Assembly: GCA_052144935.1 (NCBI GenBank)
Contig: JBKQPR010000325.1
Span: 13,687 to 77,686 of the forward strand
Direction: 5' to 3'
Origin: JOPF133 sp052144935
GTDB lineage: Bacteria > Acidobacteriota > Terriglobia > Bryobacterales > Bryobacteraceae
DNA length: 64,000 nucleotides
The first letter of the stretch is position 1. Every line of letters begins with the position of its first letter. The notes beneath the pieces were generated by a model. It did no database searches and was not told where the DNA came from. It saw nothing but the letters and a program-made list of their open reading frames with translations. The position numbers and the translations under genes were made by a program. This document shows, piece after piece, positions 16,815 to 24,879 of this stretch.

Positions 16815-17675
16815 TTAACGCCCACGCGCGGCCCCAGCGGGCATGCCGAGGGCGGCCGGCCCCGGCTTCACATCCTCGCCCTCCATCCGCAGGGCCCACT
16901 TGAGAGCCTCCAGGTACATCTTCTGCACCGGCGGATCGTCCCAGGTCTCCTCGGCGTGGCCGAAGGTGGCGTAAAAGACGCGGCCCTTGCCGTACATCTT
17001 GGACCAGGCCACCGGGAAATCGTGGTCGGCGCGGTGGATGTTGGGCTTGGTGTAGTCCAGTTTGGACCCGTCCAGGCGAGCCAGCACGTGCACCTTCCGG
17101 CGGGAGAAATCCTTGTGCTGATAGATCTCGTCGCGGATGGTGAAGCGCGCCGGAAAGGCCTTCATAGCCGGAAACTCGGGGTCCTCGACAATCACCGGTG
17201 CGTCGAAGACGCCCCACGGGTGCCCGTCAAAGTAGCCGCCGATCATTTCGCCGAACTCGGGCCACTCGAAGAACGCGTCGTCGCCGGTGTGCGCGCCCAC
17301 GAAACCCTTGCCATCCTCCCGGATGAACGAGAGCAGGTCCTTCTTTTGCTGTTCGTCGAGGGTGTCGCCGGTGCCCATGAAGAAGATGGCGTCGAAATAA
17401 TTCAGGTTGCGCGTATTGCGGGCGGGCGCCGGGATGGTCTGCTTGCTGATGAGTTGCGAATCGGTGCGGATGTAGGTGTCGAAGGCGCCCGACTCGCGGC
17501 CCATCCTTTCGATGGTGGCCATGGCGTGGGAAATGGAATCGTGCTGGAAACCCGTGAGGGTATCGCCCCAGGCGAGCACGCGTTTGCGATAGGGCGGTGG
17601 GTTCTGAGGAGAGGCGGCGGCAAACAGCAGCGCCGCCGCGAGCAGGGCGGGAAGGGCCAGCGGGAATCGCGTCAT
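16815..17675 (-). CDS. ThuA-like domain protein, exported
   Basis: A 286-residue protein: a signal peptide (MTRFPLALPALLAAALLFAAAS) followed by a ThuA (trehalose-utilisation, class I glutamine amidotransferase-like) fold. Motifs: KRVLAWGDTLTGFQHDSISHA, FDAIFFMGTGDTLDEQQKKDLL, GKGFVGAHTGDDAFFEWPEFGEMIGGYFDGHPW, HDFPVAWSKMYGKGRVFYATFGHAEETW. ThuA-like proteins are found with sugar catabolism genes; the exact reaction is not known for most members. An ATG 9 bp upstream (17684) is also possible. The frame stays open further upstream into an integrase remnant, which is not part of this protein. No operon partner is visible. Confidence 0.9.
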   Translation of the reverse strand: MTRFPLALPALLAAALLFAAASPQNPPPYRKRVLAWGDTLTGFQHDSISHAMATIERMGRESGAFDTYIRTDSQLISKQTIPAPARNTRNLNYFDAIFFMGTGDTLDEQQKKDLLSFIREDGKGFVGAHTGDDAFFEWPEFGEMIGGYFDGHPWGVFDAPVIVEDPEFPAMKAFPARFTIRDEIYQHKDFSRRKVHVLARLDGSKLDYTKPNIHRADHDFPVAWSKMYGKGRVFYATFGHAEETWDDPPVQKMYLEALKWALRMEGEDVKPGPAALGMPAGAARGR

Positions 17676-17789
17676 AAGCTCCATTGTGCAACGGAGATGG
17701 CCCCAGAGGGATCCCCCACCGGTGCGAAGCGCCGACAAGCGCTCACACGAGTGTAGGCGGACCCAGAGGGCACCCCGGCTGAGAGCCAA

Positions 17790-18038
17790 ATGCCACTTAC
17801 TGTGCGTCCTGGGCCGCCATTCTGCACCAATCGTGGGGCAGCCAATCCTGGCATCCACGCCTGGTTGCTGCGCCCACCAGCGGATAAAATGCAGCAACTG
17901 GTGTCCGTATGCGCGCCGGGACAACTCGTTCAACCCGCGCACCCGCTGCATATCCAAAAACCGGTTGGCCCATGCCAGTTCGCCGCCGTCCTGTTCCACC
18001 ACGGCGGTAAGGCCAAGCGCTGGCGGCCCCATCGCCAC
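17790..18038 (-). pseudogene. tyrosine recombinase (integrase) N-terminal remnant
   Basis: The minus strand encodes VVEQDGGELAWANRFLDMQ, RGLNELSRRAYGHQLLHF and IRWWAQQPGVD, the SAM-like core-binding domain of a phage-type tyrosine recombinase. The catalytic domain (R..HxxR..Y) is absent: the frame runs into unrelated sequence upstream of the ThuA gene. It follows the primase remnant directly on the same strand, as in integrase/primase mobile units. Confidence 0.7.
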
Positions 18039-18056
18039 AGTGCGGCAGCAGAAACC

Positions 18057-18845
18057 TCATTGGCCGGCTTCCTCCAGATACCGCGAAAACTCCGCCGCGC
18101 TACCGCCCGCGGCAAAGAAACGGTTGGGATCGTATCCCTCCGGTAACTCGACCGGCGACAGGCGCACACCGCTTCGTCCTAGCCGTTGGCTCCACAAACG
18201 CGCGGCGCGCGGCCCACTGCCGTTCTCATCGGCGTCCAGGCATAAGTACACGGTCCGCTCCTGCCCATCGCCTAACTGAGCCTGCTGCCGTTCGTTGAAA
18301 TGGCTGCCCAGCAAGGCTACCGCGTTGCGGAAGCCGGCTTGCCACAACGAAGCCAAGTCGAATGATCCTTCCACCACGATCACCGCCCGGCAGGCTCTGA
18401 CGTCCGTCCGCGGGGTTGGTGTGGCGGCCGTACAGGCTCCCTGTCTCCGCGATCGGAAACGCGATCGCCCGCGACAACCGGTCGCGGCCTTGTGGATCGA
18501 TGAGCCCGCTGGGCGCATAACCGATGCTCATCTCCTCCACAATCTCCCGGTCCTCGATGCCGCGGCTGCGCCAGTACCACTGCGCCTCCCGGTCACGCGG
18601 GAGTTGCCGCCGATAAAAATCGCAGGCATCGCTCCACAGCCGCTGGCGCTGGCTTCCTCCTTCCCGCTGAGGGTTGCCAGCGCCGCCGGGAAATCCAGTC
18701 CGTGCAGCAACTCCACCAGAAGGATCACATCGCCGCCCTGCCCGGCCGCAGCCCTTGTCCCCCAGCGCCCATTGCCCCTTTGCGAGAGACCGCCTTTCGT
18801 CCGCCCACACCCAGCCGGGCGGGCCGGGCACTGCGATATCCTGAA
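18057..18845 (-). pseudogene. CHC2 zinc-finger/Toprim primase-like gene, frameshifted
   Basis: Three minus-strand frames together give a primase-like protein. First comes a decayed CHC2 zinc-finger end (GGDVILLVELLHGLDFPAAL, 18650-18730). In a second frame follows the linker (YWRSRGIEDREIVEEMSIGYAPSGL, then RAIAFPIAETGSLYGRH). In a third frame lies the Toprim core (VIVVEGSFDLASLWQAGF, the Glu motif, and VYLCLDADENGSGPRA, the DxD motif), ending LEEAGQ-stop at 18057. At least two frameshifts and a damaged zinc finger make it nonfunctional. With the integrase remnant it marks a dead mobile unit. Confidence 0.78.
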
Positions 18846-18893
18846 AGACGACTTCGGTTTCGCTCGGTAAGTCACCGATTTGACGAAGCGCTC

Positions 18894-21401
18894 ATGATCC
18901 CCGAAACCGCCCAGGCTTACCGGCTGGCTGTCTGCGCCACCTTCACGGTGGAACCCATCGCTCCAGTGCTGTCGTTCTGGGCAACCGAGCTGGCTTGGAA
19001 CTGCGATCTCCAGTTCGCCCCTTATAACCAGGTTTTTCAGCAACTTCTCGATTCCACCAGCCTCCTCGGCGGCAACCGCCACGGGGTCAATCTGGTGCTC
19101 GTGCGTTTTGAGGATTGGCTTCGTTTCGGAAGTTCGGCGGCGCCCGCCCTGGCGGATCTGGAAGAGCACGTCGGACAATTCCTTACTGCGCTGCACTCGG
19201 CGGCCCATTCGCTTCCCTCTTCCCTGATGGTTTGCGTCTGTCCGCCTTCGCCGGCTTTTCTGGCCGATGCCGCGCGGCGGGAGTTTCACCAGCGCATGGA
19301 GCAACGCGTGGCTTCCTCGCTGGCGGGTGTCAGTACGGTGCACCTGGTGACGGCGGCGGAGTTGAGCGAATTGTACCCGGTCGAGGAGGCGCACGATCCG
19401 CACGCCGACGATCTCGGCCATGTGCCCTACACGCCCGAATTCTTCGCCGCGCTCGGCACCCTGCTGGTCCGCAAGATCCATGCTCTGCGCGTGCCGCCCT
19501 ACAAAGTGATCGTGCTGGATTGCGACGACACGCTGTGGAAAGGGGTGTGTGGCGAAGACGGCCCACTGGGGATCGTGCTCGATCCCGCCCGCCGGGCGCT
19601 TCAGGAGTTCATGGCCGCGCAACAATCCGCCGGCAGGTTGCTCTGCCTCGCCAGCAAAAACAATCTGGTGGATGTCCTCGACACCTTCCGCATGAATCCC
19701 CAGATGCCGCTCCGTCTCGACCGCTTTACCTCCTGGCGCATCAACTGGGAACCCAAAGCGAGCGGGCTTGCCGAACTGGCCGAGGAGCTTGAGCTTTCGC
19801 TCGACAGCTTCATCCTGGTGGATGACAACCCCAAGGAAGTGAGTGAAGTGCAGGCCAGCCATCCCGAAGTGCTGGGGATCGCTCTGCCCCCGGAAGCCGG
19901 CGATATTCCGGCGTTTCTGCGCCACATCTGGGCCTTCGATCGCCTGAGGGTGACCGAGGTGGACCAGGCCCGAACCCTGCTCTATGCACAGCAGGCCGAG
20001 CGCGGCCGTGCGCGGAAACAGGCCGCCAGCCTCGAGGAGTTCCTCGCATCGCTGCAGCTCGAGGTGCAGATCGCGCCCGCGCTCCCCGGCGAGTGGGCCC
20101 GCGTCGCCCAATTGACTCAGCGAACCAACCAACTGAACTTCACCACCATCCGGCGATCCGAAAGCGAAATCCAGGCCCTCACCGGGTCCGGCGCCGGGTC
20201 CGGCACCGGGTCCGAAGAAGCGGAGTGCCTCGCTGTTCACGTGCGCGACCGGTTTGGGGACTACGGACTGACCGGGGTCATGATCTTCCGCGCGGGGCCC
20301 GAGGCCCTGCTGGTGGACACTTTTCTGCTCAGTTGCCGCGCGCTCGGACGCGGGGTGGAGCATCGCATGCTGGCTGCGCTGGGGCGGATCGCCGGGCAAA
20401 GGGGATTGGCGGCCGTGGAGACGCCGTTCGTCCGCACGCCCGGCAATCTGCCGGCGGTGCTGTTTCTGGAGAGCGTTGGATTGGAGTTTCAGCACGTGGA
20501 CTCCGGAAATCTGAGCTTCCGTTTTCCGGCGGCGCAAGCCGAAGCCATCCGCTATCAGCCACGCCGGGCGGCGCGCACCGTGGATCGGACAGCCCTGGAT
20601 CCTCCGCCCGAAACCGCCGCTGCCGGAAAGCCCATCCCGTATGTCCGCATCGCGACGGAGCTGCGCGTTCCACAAGAAATTCTCCACCGGATGCGCAGCG
20701 CCGCGCTGCGCCCCGCGAATGCCCGCGGGCCGGCGGCTTCGCCCCGCGAGGAAAACGCGGCGGACGGCCACCCGGGCGCCCGTTTGCCGGCGGCGCCGCC
20801 CGGCGCGGAACACACCCCGCCGAGCCATCCCGGCGCCCGCGGGCCGGCGGCTTCGCCCGCGGAACACGCAGTGGACAGCCGTCGGGACGGGCCACTGCCG
20901 GCCCCGTCGCCCCGCGCGGAGCGGAGCCACCCCAGCGCGCCCGTGCCGGCGTCCCCAGCGCAATCCGCCGCGGCCAGCCACCCCGGCGCGCCCGTGCCGG
21001 CGTCCCCCGCGCAACCCGCCGCGGCCAGCCACCCCGGCGCGCCCGTGCCGGCGGCTTCGCCCCGCGCGCATCTGGAGCACCGTCTGGCGAAGATCTGGGC
21101 CGAGACTTTGGGGAGCGATCCGGTAAGCATGGACGACGACTTTTTCGACCTGGGAGGCCATTCCCTGCTGGCCGTACAGCTCATGTCCCGAGTGCGCAAG
21201 GAATTCGACGTCGAGCTTTCGCTGGAGCTGGTGTACAGCGGTGTTTTCACCGTGACCGCGCTGGCGGAGGCCATTGAACTCAAGGAGTTCGAACGGAGCG
21301 GCTCGGAAGAGTACGCCGCTTTATTGCGCGAGATGGAAGGGCTGTCCGACCAAGAGGTCCGCGAGCTGCTGGCCAGGGAAGACGAAATGCCTTCACACTA
21401 A
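18894..21401 (+). CDS. FkbH-like HAD protein fused to GNAT-like region and C-terminal carrier domain
   Basis: An 835-residue fusion. Residues 1-190 are an FkbH N-terminal extension. The HAD core has the nucleophile motif VIVLDCDDTLWKG (D209, D211) and LASKNN and LVDDNPKE motifs. Then a GNAT-like part (WARVAQLTQRTNQLNFTT, VHVRDRFGDYGLTGVMI, ALGRGVEHRMLAAL). An Ala/Pro-rich linker (about 610-720) follows. The C-terminal carrier domain has DDFFDLGGHSLLAVQL, with S757 as the phosphopantetheine site. FkbH proteins load glyceryl units from 1,3-bisphosphoglycerate onto carrier proteins; here the carrier is fused. The ATG at 18894 starts the homologous region. It ends in TAATG with the glycosyltransferase gene, so the two are coupled. 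No polyketide synthase is nearby, so the product is unknown. Confidence 0.88.
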   Translation: MIPETAQAYRLAVCATFTVEPIAPVLSFWATELAWNCDLQFAPYNQVFQQLLDSTSLLGGNRHGVNLVLVRFEDWLRFGSSAAPALADLEEHVGQFLTALHSAAHSLPSSLMVCVCPPSPAFLADAARREFHQRMEQRVASSLAGVSTVHLVTAAELSELYPVEEAHDPHADDLGHVPYTPEFFAALGTLLVRKIHALRVPPYKVIVLDCDDTLWKGVCGEDGPLGIVLDPARRALQEFMAAQQSAGRLLCLASKNNLVDVLDTFRMNPQMPLRLDRFTSWRINWEPKASGLAELAEELELSLDSFILVDDNPKEVSEVQASHPEVLGIALPPEAGDIPAFLRHIWAFDRLRVTEVDQARTLLYAQQAERGRARKQAASLEEFLASLQLEVQIAPALPGEWARVAQLTQRTNQLNFTTIRRSESEIQALTGSGAGSGTGSEEAECLAVHVRDRFGDYGLTGVMIFRAGPEALLVDTFLLSCRALGRGVEHRMLAALGRIAGQRGLAAVETPFVRTPGNLPAVLFLESVGLEFQHVDSGNLSFRFPAAQAEAIRYQPRRAARTVDRTALDPPPETAAAGKPIPYVRIATELRVPQEILHRMRSAALRPANARGPAASPREENAADGHPGARLPAAPPGAEHTPPSHPGARGPAASPAEHAVDSRRDGPLPAPSPRAERSHPSAPVPASPAQSAAASHPGAPVPASPAQPAAASHPGAPVPAASPRAHLEHRLAKIWAETLGSDPVSMDDDFFDLGGHSLLAVQLMSRVRKEFDVELSLELVYSGVFTVTALAEAIELKEFERSGSEEYAALLREMEGLSDQEVRELLAREDEMPSH
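20720..21065. repeat. degenerate tandem repeats coding the FkbH-carrier linker
   Basis: GC-rich imperfect repeats encode modules such as HPGARxPAASPxE and HPGAPVPASPAQxAAAS. The clearest pair is the 51-bp unit around 20936-21037 (copies differ at about 3 positions). They link the GNAT-like region to the carrier domain and probably form a flexible arm. Confidence 0.75.
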
Positions 21402-23989
21402 TGCGTATCCTGCTGGCTCACAACTCGCCCTACTATCCGGCGTTCGGAGGAGGGGACAAGTCCAACCGTCTGCTGATGGAGAGCCTGGCGGCCCGGGGGC
21501 ACAGAGTGCGGGTGGCCGCGCGCGTGGAGCGGTTCGGCCAGGAGGCCCAGCAGCGATTGCTCGCGGAGTTGGGCGGCCGCGGCATTCCCGCCAGCGGTGC
21601 CGCCGATTGTGTCCGCTTCTGCCTGAACGGCGTGGAGGTTCATATCCTCACTCTCCAGCCTCACGTGCGGGCATGGTTTTCGTCGCAAATCACGGCCTTC
21701 GATCCGGACGTGATCCTGACCTCCACCGACGACCCGGCGCATCTCATGCTGGAACCGGCCCTGCGCAGCCCGCGGGCGCGGGTGGTCTACCTGGTGCGGG
21801 CCACGGTGGCGCTGCCGTTCGGGCCGGATACCTCCTTTGCCAGCGGCTTTAAAACCGCTATTCTGCGGCAGGCCGATGGCGTGGCGGCCGTCAGCGAGTA
21901 TGTCGCCGGCTACGCCCGGCGCTGGGGCGGGCTGGAGGCGGTGTACGTGCCCATTTCCCTTTTGGAGCCGGGCGAATTTCCGTATGTGGGCCGCTTCGAC
22001 AATCGCTTCGTCACGATGGTGAATCCGTGCGCCGTGAAAGGCATTTCCATCTTTCTGGCTCTGGCGCGGCGTTTTCCCGGAACCGGGTTCGCCGCCGTCC
22101 CCACCTGGGGCACTACCGCGGCGGACCTCGCGGCCCTGCACGAGTTGCCCAATATCTCCGTTCTCGCGCCGGTGGACGATATTCACGAGATCCTGCAGCG
22201 GACGCGCGTCGTGCTGGCGCCGTCGCTCTGGGCGGAAGCGCGGTCCCGTATGATTCTGGAAGCCATGGCCCGCGGCATCCCGGTGGTGGCCAGCCAGGTC
22301 GGGGGGCTGGGAGAGGCCATGTTGGGGATGGATTACCTGGTCCCGGTCCGGGCGGTAGTCCACTACCACTCGGCGGTCGACGAGCTGATGGTGCCGGCAG
22401 CGGAAATCCCCGAGCAGGACATCGGTCCGTGGCAGGCTGTTCTGGAGCGGCTGCTGACCGACCGCGCCCACTACGAGCGCCTTTCGGCCGCATCGCGCCA
22501 CGCGGCCCTGGCCTACGCCGGCAGTCTGACGTGCCTTCCGTTCGAAGCTTACCTGGAGAAGATCGTGCAATCGCCGAGACGCCGGGAGGCCGCTACCATC
22601 GCCGGATCGCCCCAACCCGGATTGGCCACCGCCGGATCGCCCAACCCTAGTTCCGCTGCGGCCGGCGCGCCCATCCCCGGCTCGGCCCTCACCGCATCGC
22701 CACAACCCAGTTCCGCTGCGGCCGGCGCGCCCATCCCCGGCTCGGCCCTCACCGCATCGCCACAACCCAGCTCCGCTGCGGCCGGATCACTCAACCCCGT
22801 CCCGGCCATCGCTGGATCACCCAACCCCAGTTCCGCCGCGGCCGGATCACCCAACCCCAGCCCGGCCCTCGCCGGACCGCCCACTCCCCGCCCGGCCTTC
22901 GCCGGGTCGCCCATCCCCAACTTGGCCATCGCCGGATCACCCAACCGCGGCTCGGCCCTCGCCGCGTCACCCACCCCCAGTTCCGCCGCGGCCGGCGCGA
23001 AACCGCCGCTCTCCCCTGAAAAACAGAGGCTGCTGGCGCTGCTGCTCCGGCGCAAGCTCGCCGGCGCTCCGGAACCGGCGGCGTGTGAACGCGAGACTCC
23101 CATGTGGCTGACCGAATTGCAGATTCGAGAACTGGACGCTCCCACGGGACGAGCCGAGCTTTCGAGCCGCTCCACCCAATTGGCGCGCGAGGCGCTCCCC
23201 GGCTGCGACATCGAAATCTTCTGGGACGGTATCTGGATTCGACGTGTCGGTCCGGTCTGGTTTCCCGATCCCGACCTGTTCCGCACCGCCGAACCGAATT
23301 GGCAACGCTGGGCAGGACTGGCGGAGAAATACCTTCGCGATGCCGAGGATTACTGGTTTCACGTCTACAAGCCTCGCCCCGGCGACGTGATCGCGGACAT
23401 CGGCGCGGGCCGCGGTGAAGACGTGTTCGCTTTCGCCAAAGCGGTGGGACCCGCCGGCCGGGTCTTCGCCATCGAACCGCATCCGGTCTCCTTTCAGGCG
23501 CTCGAAAAGTTCTGCGCCCTGAACCGGCTCTCGAACGTGACGGCGTTGAATTACGCTTGCACGGACCAGCCCGCGCGCTTGCAGATTGAGACGCTGCCGG
23601 TCTGGGAATCGAATTATGTACGCTCGGGCGACCGAAGCCCGACTAGTTATCCCGTGGAAGGCCTGCCCTTCGACAGCCTCTTCGCCGGCCGTGGAGTCGA
23701 GCGGATCGACTTTCTCAAGATGAACATCGAGGGGGCCGAGCGCCTGGCTCTGCCGGGCTGCCGGGCGATGCTGGCGCGGACCAGGTTTGTGTGCATCGCG
23801 GCGCACGATTTCCGCGCGGCTCGCGGCGAGGGAGAACACTTCCGGACACTCGAGTTCGTGAGCCGGTTTCTAACCCAGGCCGGGTTTGAAATCCTGACGC
23901 GCTCCGGCGACCCTCGCTACTACGTTCCCTACCATGTCCACGGTTTCCGCTCTCAATCCGTCTCCGGCCGAAGCGGGTTGGCCCAGTGA
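21401..23989 (+). CDS. GT4 glycosyltransferase fused to FkbM methyltransferase
   Basis: An 862-residue fusion. Residues 1-380 form a GT-B glycosyltransferase: MRILLAHNSPYYPAFGGGDKSNRL at the N-terminus, VAAVSEYVAGYARRWGG, and the nucleotide-sugar site VLAPSLWAEARSRMILEAMARGIPVVASQVGGLGEAM. Then a Ser/Ala/Pro repeat linker (about 400-530). The C-terminal part is an FkbM methyltransferase with motif I DIGAGRGEDVFAFAKAVG (about 666), IEPHPVSFQALEKF and the FkbM signature VERIDFLKMNIEGAERLAL. It probably transfers a sugar and O-methylates it or the aglycone. Start ATG overlaps the FkbH stop by one base. The last 37 bp overlap the convergent PhyH gene. Confidence 0.88.
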   Translation: MRILLAHNSPYYPAFGGGDKSNRLLMESLAARGHRVRVAARVERFGQEAQQRLLAELGGRGIPASGAADCVRFCLNGVEVHILTLQPHVRAWFSSQITAFDPDVILTSTDDPAHLMLEPALRSPRARVVYLVRATVALPFGPDTSFASGFKTAILRQADGVAAVSEYVAGYARRWGGLEAVYVPISLLEPGEFPYVGRFDNRFVTMVNPCAVKGISIFLALARRFPGTGFAAVPTWGTTAADLAALHELPNISVLAPVDDIHEILQRTRVVLAPSLWAEARSRMILEAMARGIPVVASQVGGLGEAMLGMDYLVPVRAVVHYHSAVDELMVPAAEIPEQDIGPWQAVLERLLTDRAHYERLSAASRHAALAYAGSLTCLPFEAYLEKIVQSPRRREAATIAGSPQPGLATAGSPNPSSAAAGAPIPGSALTASPQPSSAAAGAPIPGSALTASPQPSSAAAGSLNPVPAIAGSPNPSSAAAGSPNPSPALAGPPTPRPAFAGSPIPNLAIAGSPNRGSALAASPTPSSAAAGAKPPLSPEKQRLLALLLRRKLAGAPEPAACERETPMWLTELQIRELDAPTGRAELSSRSTQLAREALPGCDIEIFWDGIWIRRVGPVWFPDPDLFRTAEPNWQRWAGLAEKYLRDAEDYWFHVYKPRPGDVIADIGAGRGEDVFAFAKAVGPAGRVFAIEPHPVSFQALEKFCALNRLSNVTALNYACTDQPARLQIETLPVWESNYVRSGDRSPTSYPVEGLPFDSLFAGRGVERIDFLKMNIEGAERLALPGCRAMLARTRFVCIAAHDFRAARGEGEHFRTLEFVSRFLTQAGFEILTRSGDPRYYVPYHVHGFRSQSVSGRSGLAQ
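22590..22998. repeat. tandem repeats coding a Ser/Ala/Pro linker
   Basis: About 400 bp of tandem repeats encode a linker of AGSPNPSSAAAG-like modules. Lines at 22681-22740 and 22741-22800 share a ~45-bp near-identical core, giving a 60-bp (20-residue) period with the module SALTASPQPSSAAAGAPIPG. Other copies have 11-residue spacing. The repeats keep the frame and separate the glycosyltransferase and methyltransferase domains. Confidence 0.85.
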
Positions 23990-24780
23990 CCCGACGGATC
24001 GCTCCCGCTGACAATCACACCCTTCGCGTTCCACCCCAGCTCCGCCCGCACTTCGGCCGGACAGTATCGCAGCGTCAGCCCGCAACGCCGCCGGCCGGAT
24101 GCGTTGGCTTCCGACCCATGCACCAGCAGATCGCTGTGAATGGAGATCTCTCCAGCCCTGAGCTGATTGTCGACCGGCGCGCCGAGTTGCTCCACGCCAG
24201 CCACGGTTTGGTTCAACACGTTAGTGTCGTCGTTTTCCGTAAGCGTATAGGTGAGATGGCCGAACCAATGGGAGCCGGGAATGAATCGCATGCAGGCGTT
24301 CTCTATGTTGGCATCGTCAATCGCCAGCCAGACGGTCGCGGCCTTGGAGGGCGTGAGCGGCCAGTAACTGGCATCCTGGTGCCATGAGACGCGTTTGCCA
24401 TCGCCGGGCATCTTGCAAAAGAAATGCGACCCCCATCCGATGACATTCTCGCCGAGCAGGTCTTTTACATAGGACACGATCCGCGGATGCGCCAGCAGAT
24501 CGTAGACGCGGCCGTGGCGAAGGTGCGCCGTGCTGATCGAATAGCTGTCGCCACCCGCCGCCAGCGTGCGCGCCAGGAGTCCGTCGAAGTAGCGCCGGAT
24601 CTCCGCGATCTCCTCCCGGTCGAACACCGGAATCCCGGTCAGATAGCCGTCGCGATTGAAGGCCGCGACCTGCCCGGCCGCGAGGCGCTCCGGATGCTCC
24701 ACGGTCGAGGGATGAAATCGCAGATCGCGCGCGACCGTGCGCAGCGCCTCCGCCGTCGGGATGAAGGTTGGGCTTCCCAT
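23953..24780 (-). CDS. phytanoyl-CoA dioxygenase (PhyH) family protein
   Basis: A 275-residue Fe(II)/2-oxoglutarate oxygenase of the PhyH family. The metal-binding HxD is in VSWHQDASYW and the distal His in ISIHSDLLVHGSEAN; a C-terminal Arg (LTLRYCPAEVR) can bind 2-oxoglutarate. FNRDGYLTGIPVFDREEIAEIRRYFDGLL is the usual family opening. It hydroxylates a small molecule or carrier-bound substrate, unknown here. It converges on the GT-FkbM gene with a 37-bp 3' overlap, suggesting a common pathway but separate transcription. ATG 24778-24780 is chosen; a start 21 bp upstream is possible. No strong ribosome site is visible. Confidence 0.9.
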   Translation of the reverse strand: MGSPTFIPTAEALRTVARDLRFHPSTVEHPERLAAGQVAAFNRDGYLTGIPVFDREEIAEIRRYFDGLLARTLAAGGDSYSISTAHLRHGRVYDLLAHPRIVSYVKDLLGENVIGWGSHFFCKMPGDGKRVSWHQDASYWPLTPSKAATVWLAIDDANIENACMRFIPGSHWFGHLTYTLTENDDTNVLNQTVAGVEQLGAPVDNQLRAGEISIHSDLLVHGSEANASGRRRCGLTLRYCPAEVRAELGWNAKGVIVSGSDPSGHWANPLRPETD

Positions 24781-24879
24781 AGAACAGTCGGAAGTATACA
24801 CCCCGAAAAGCTGCGGGCGCTATCGGCGGCAGGATTTCACGGGCTTGCACGGGCCTTCACGGCATGCGCCGGGAAATCT

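Noticed and set aside
18528..21161. Long minus-strand ORF across the FkbH gene
   Set aside because: Only its last part overlaps the real CHC2 remnant; the rest is antisense to well-supported FkbH domains.
22590..22998. Regularly spaced repeats that might suggest a CRISPR array
   Set aside because: Units are direct, in frame, without unique spacers, and encode a protein linker.
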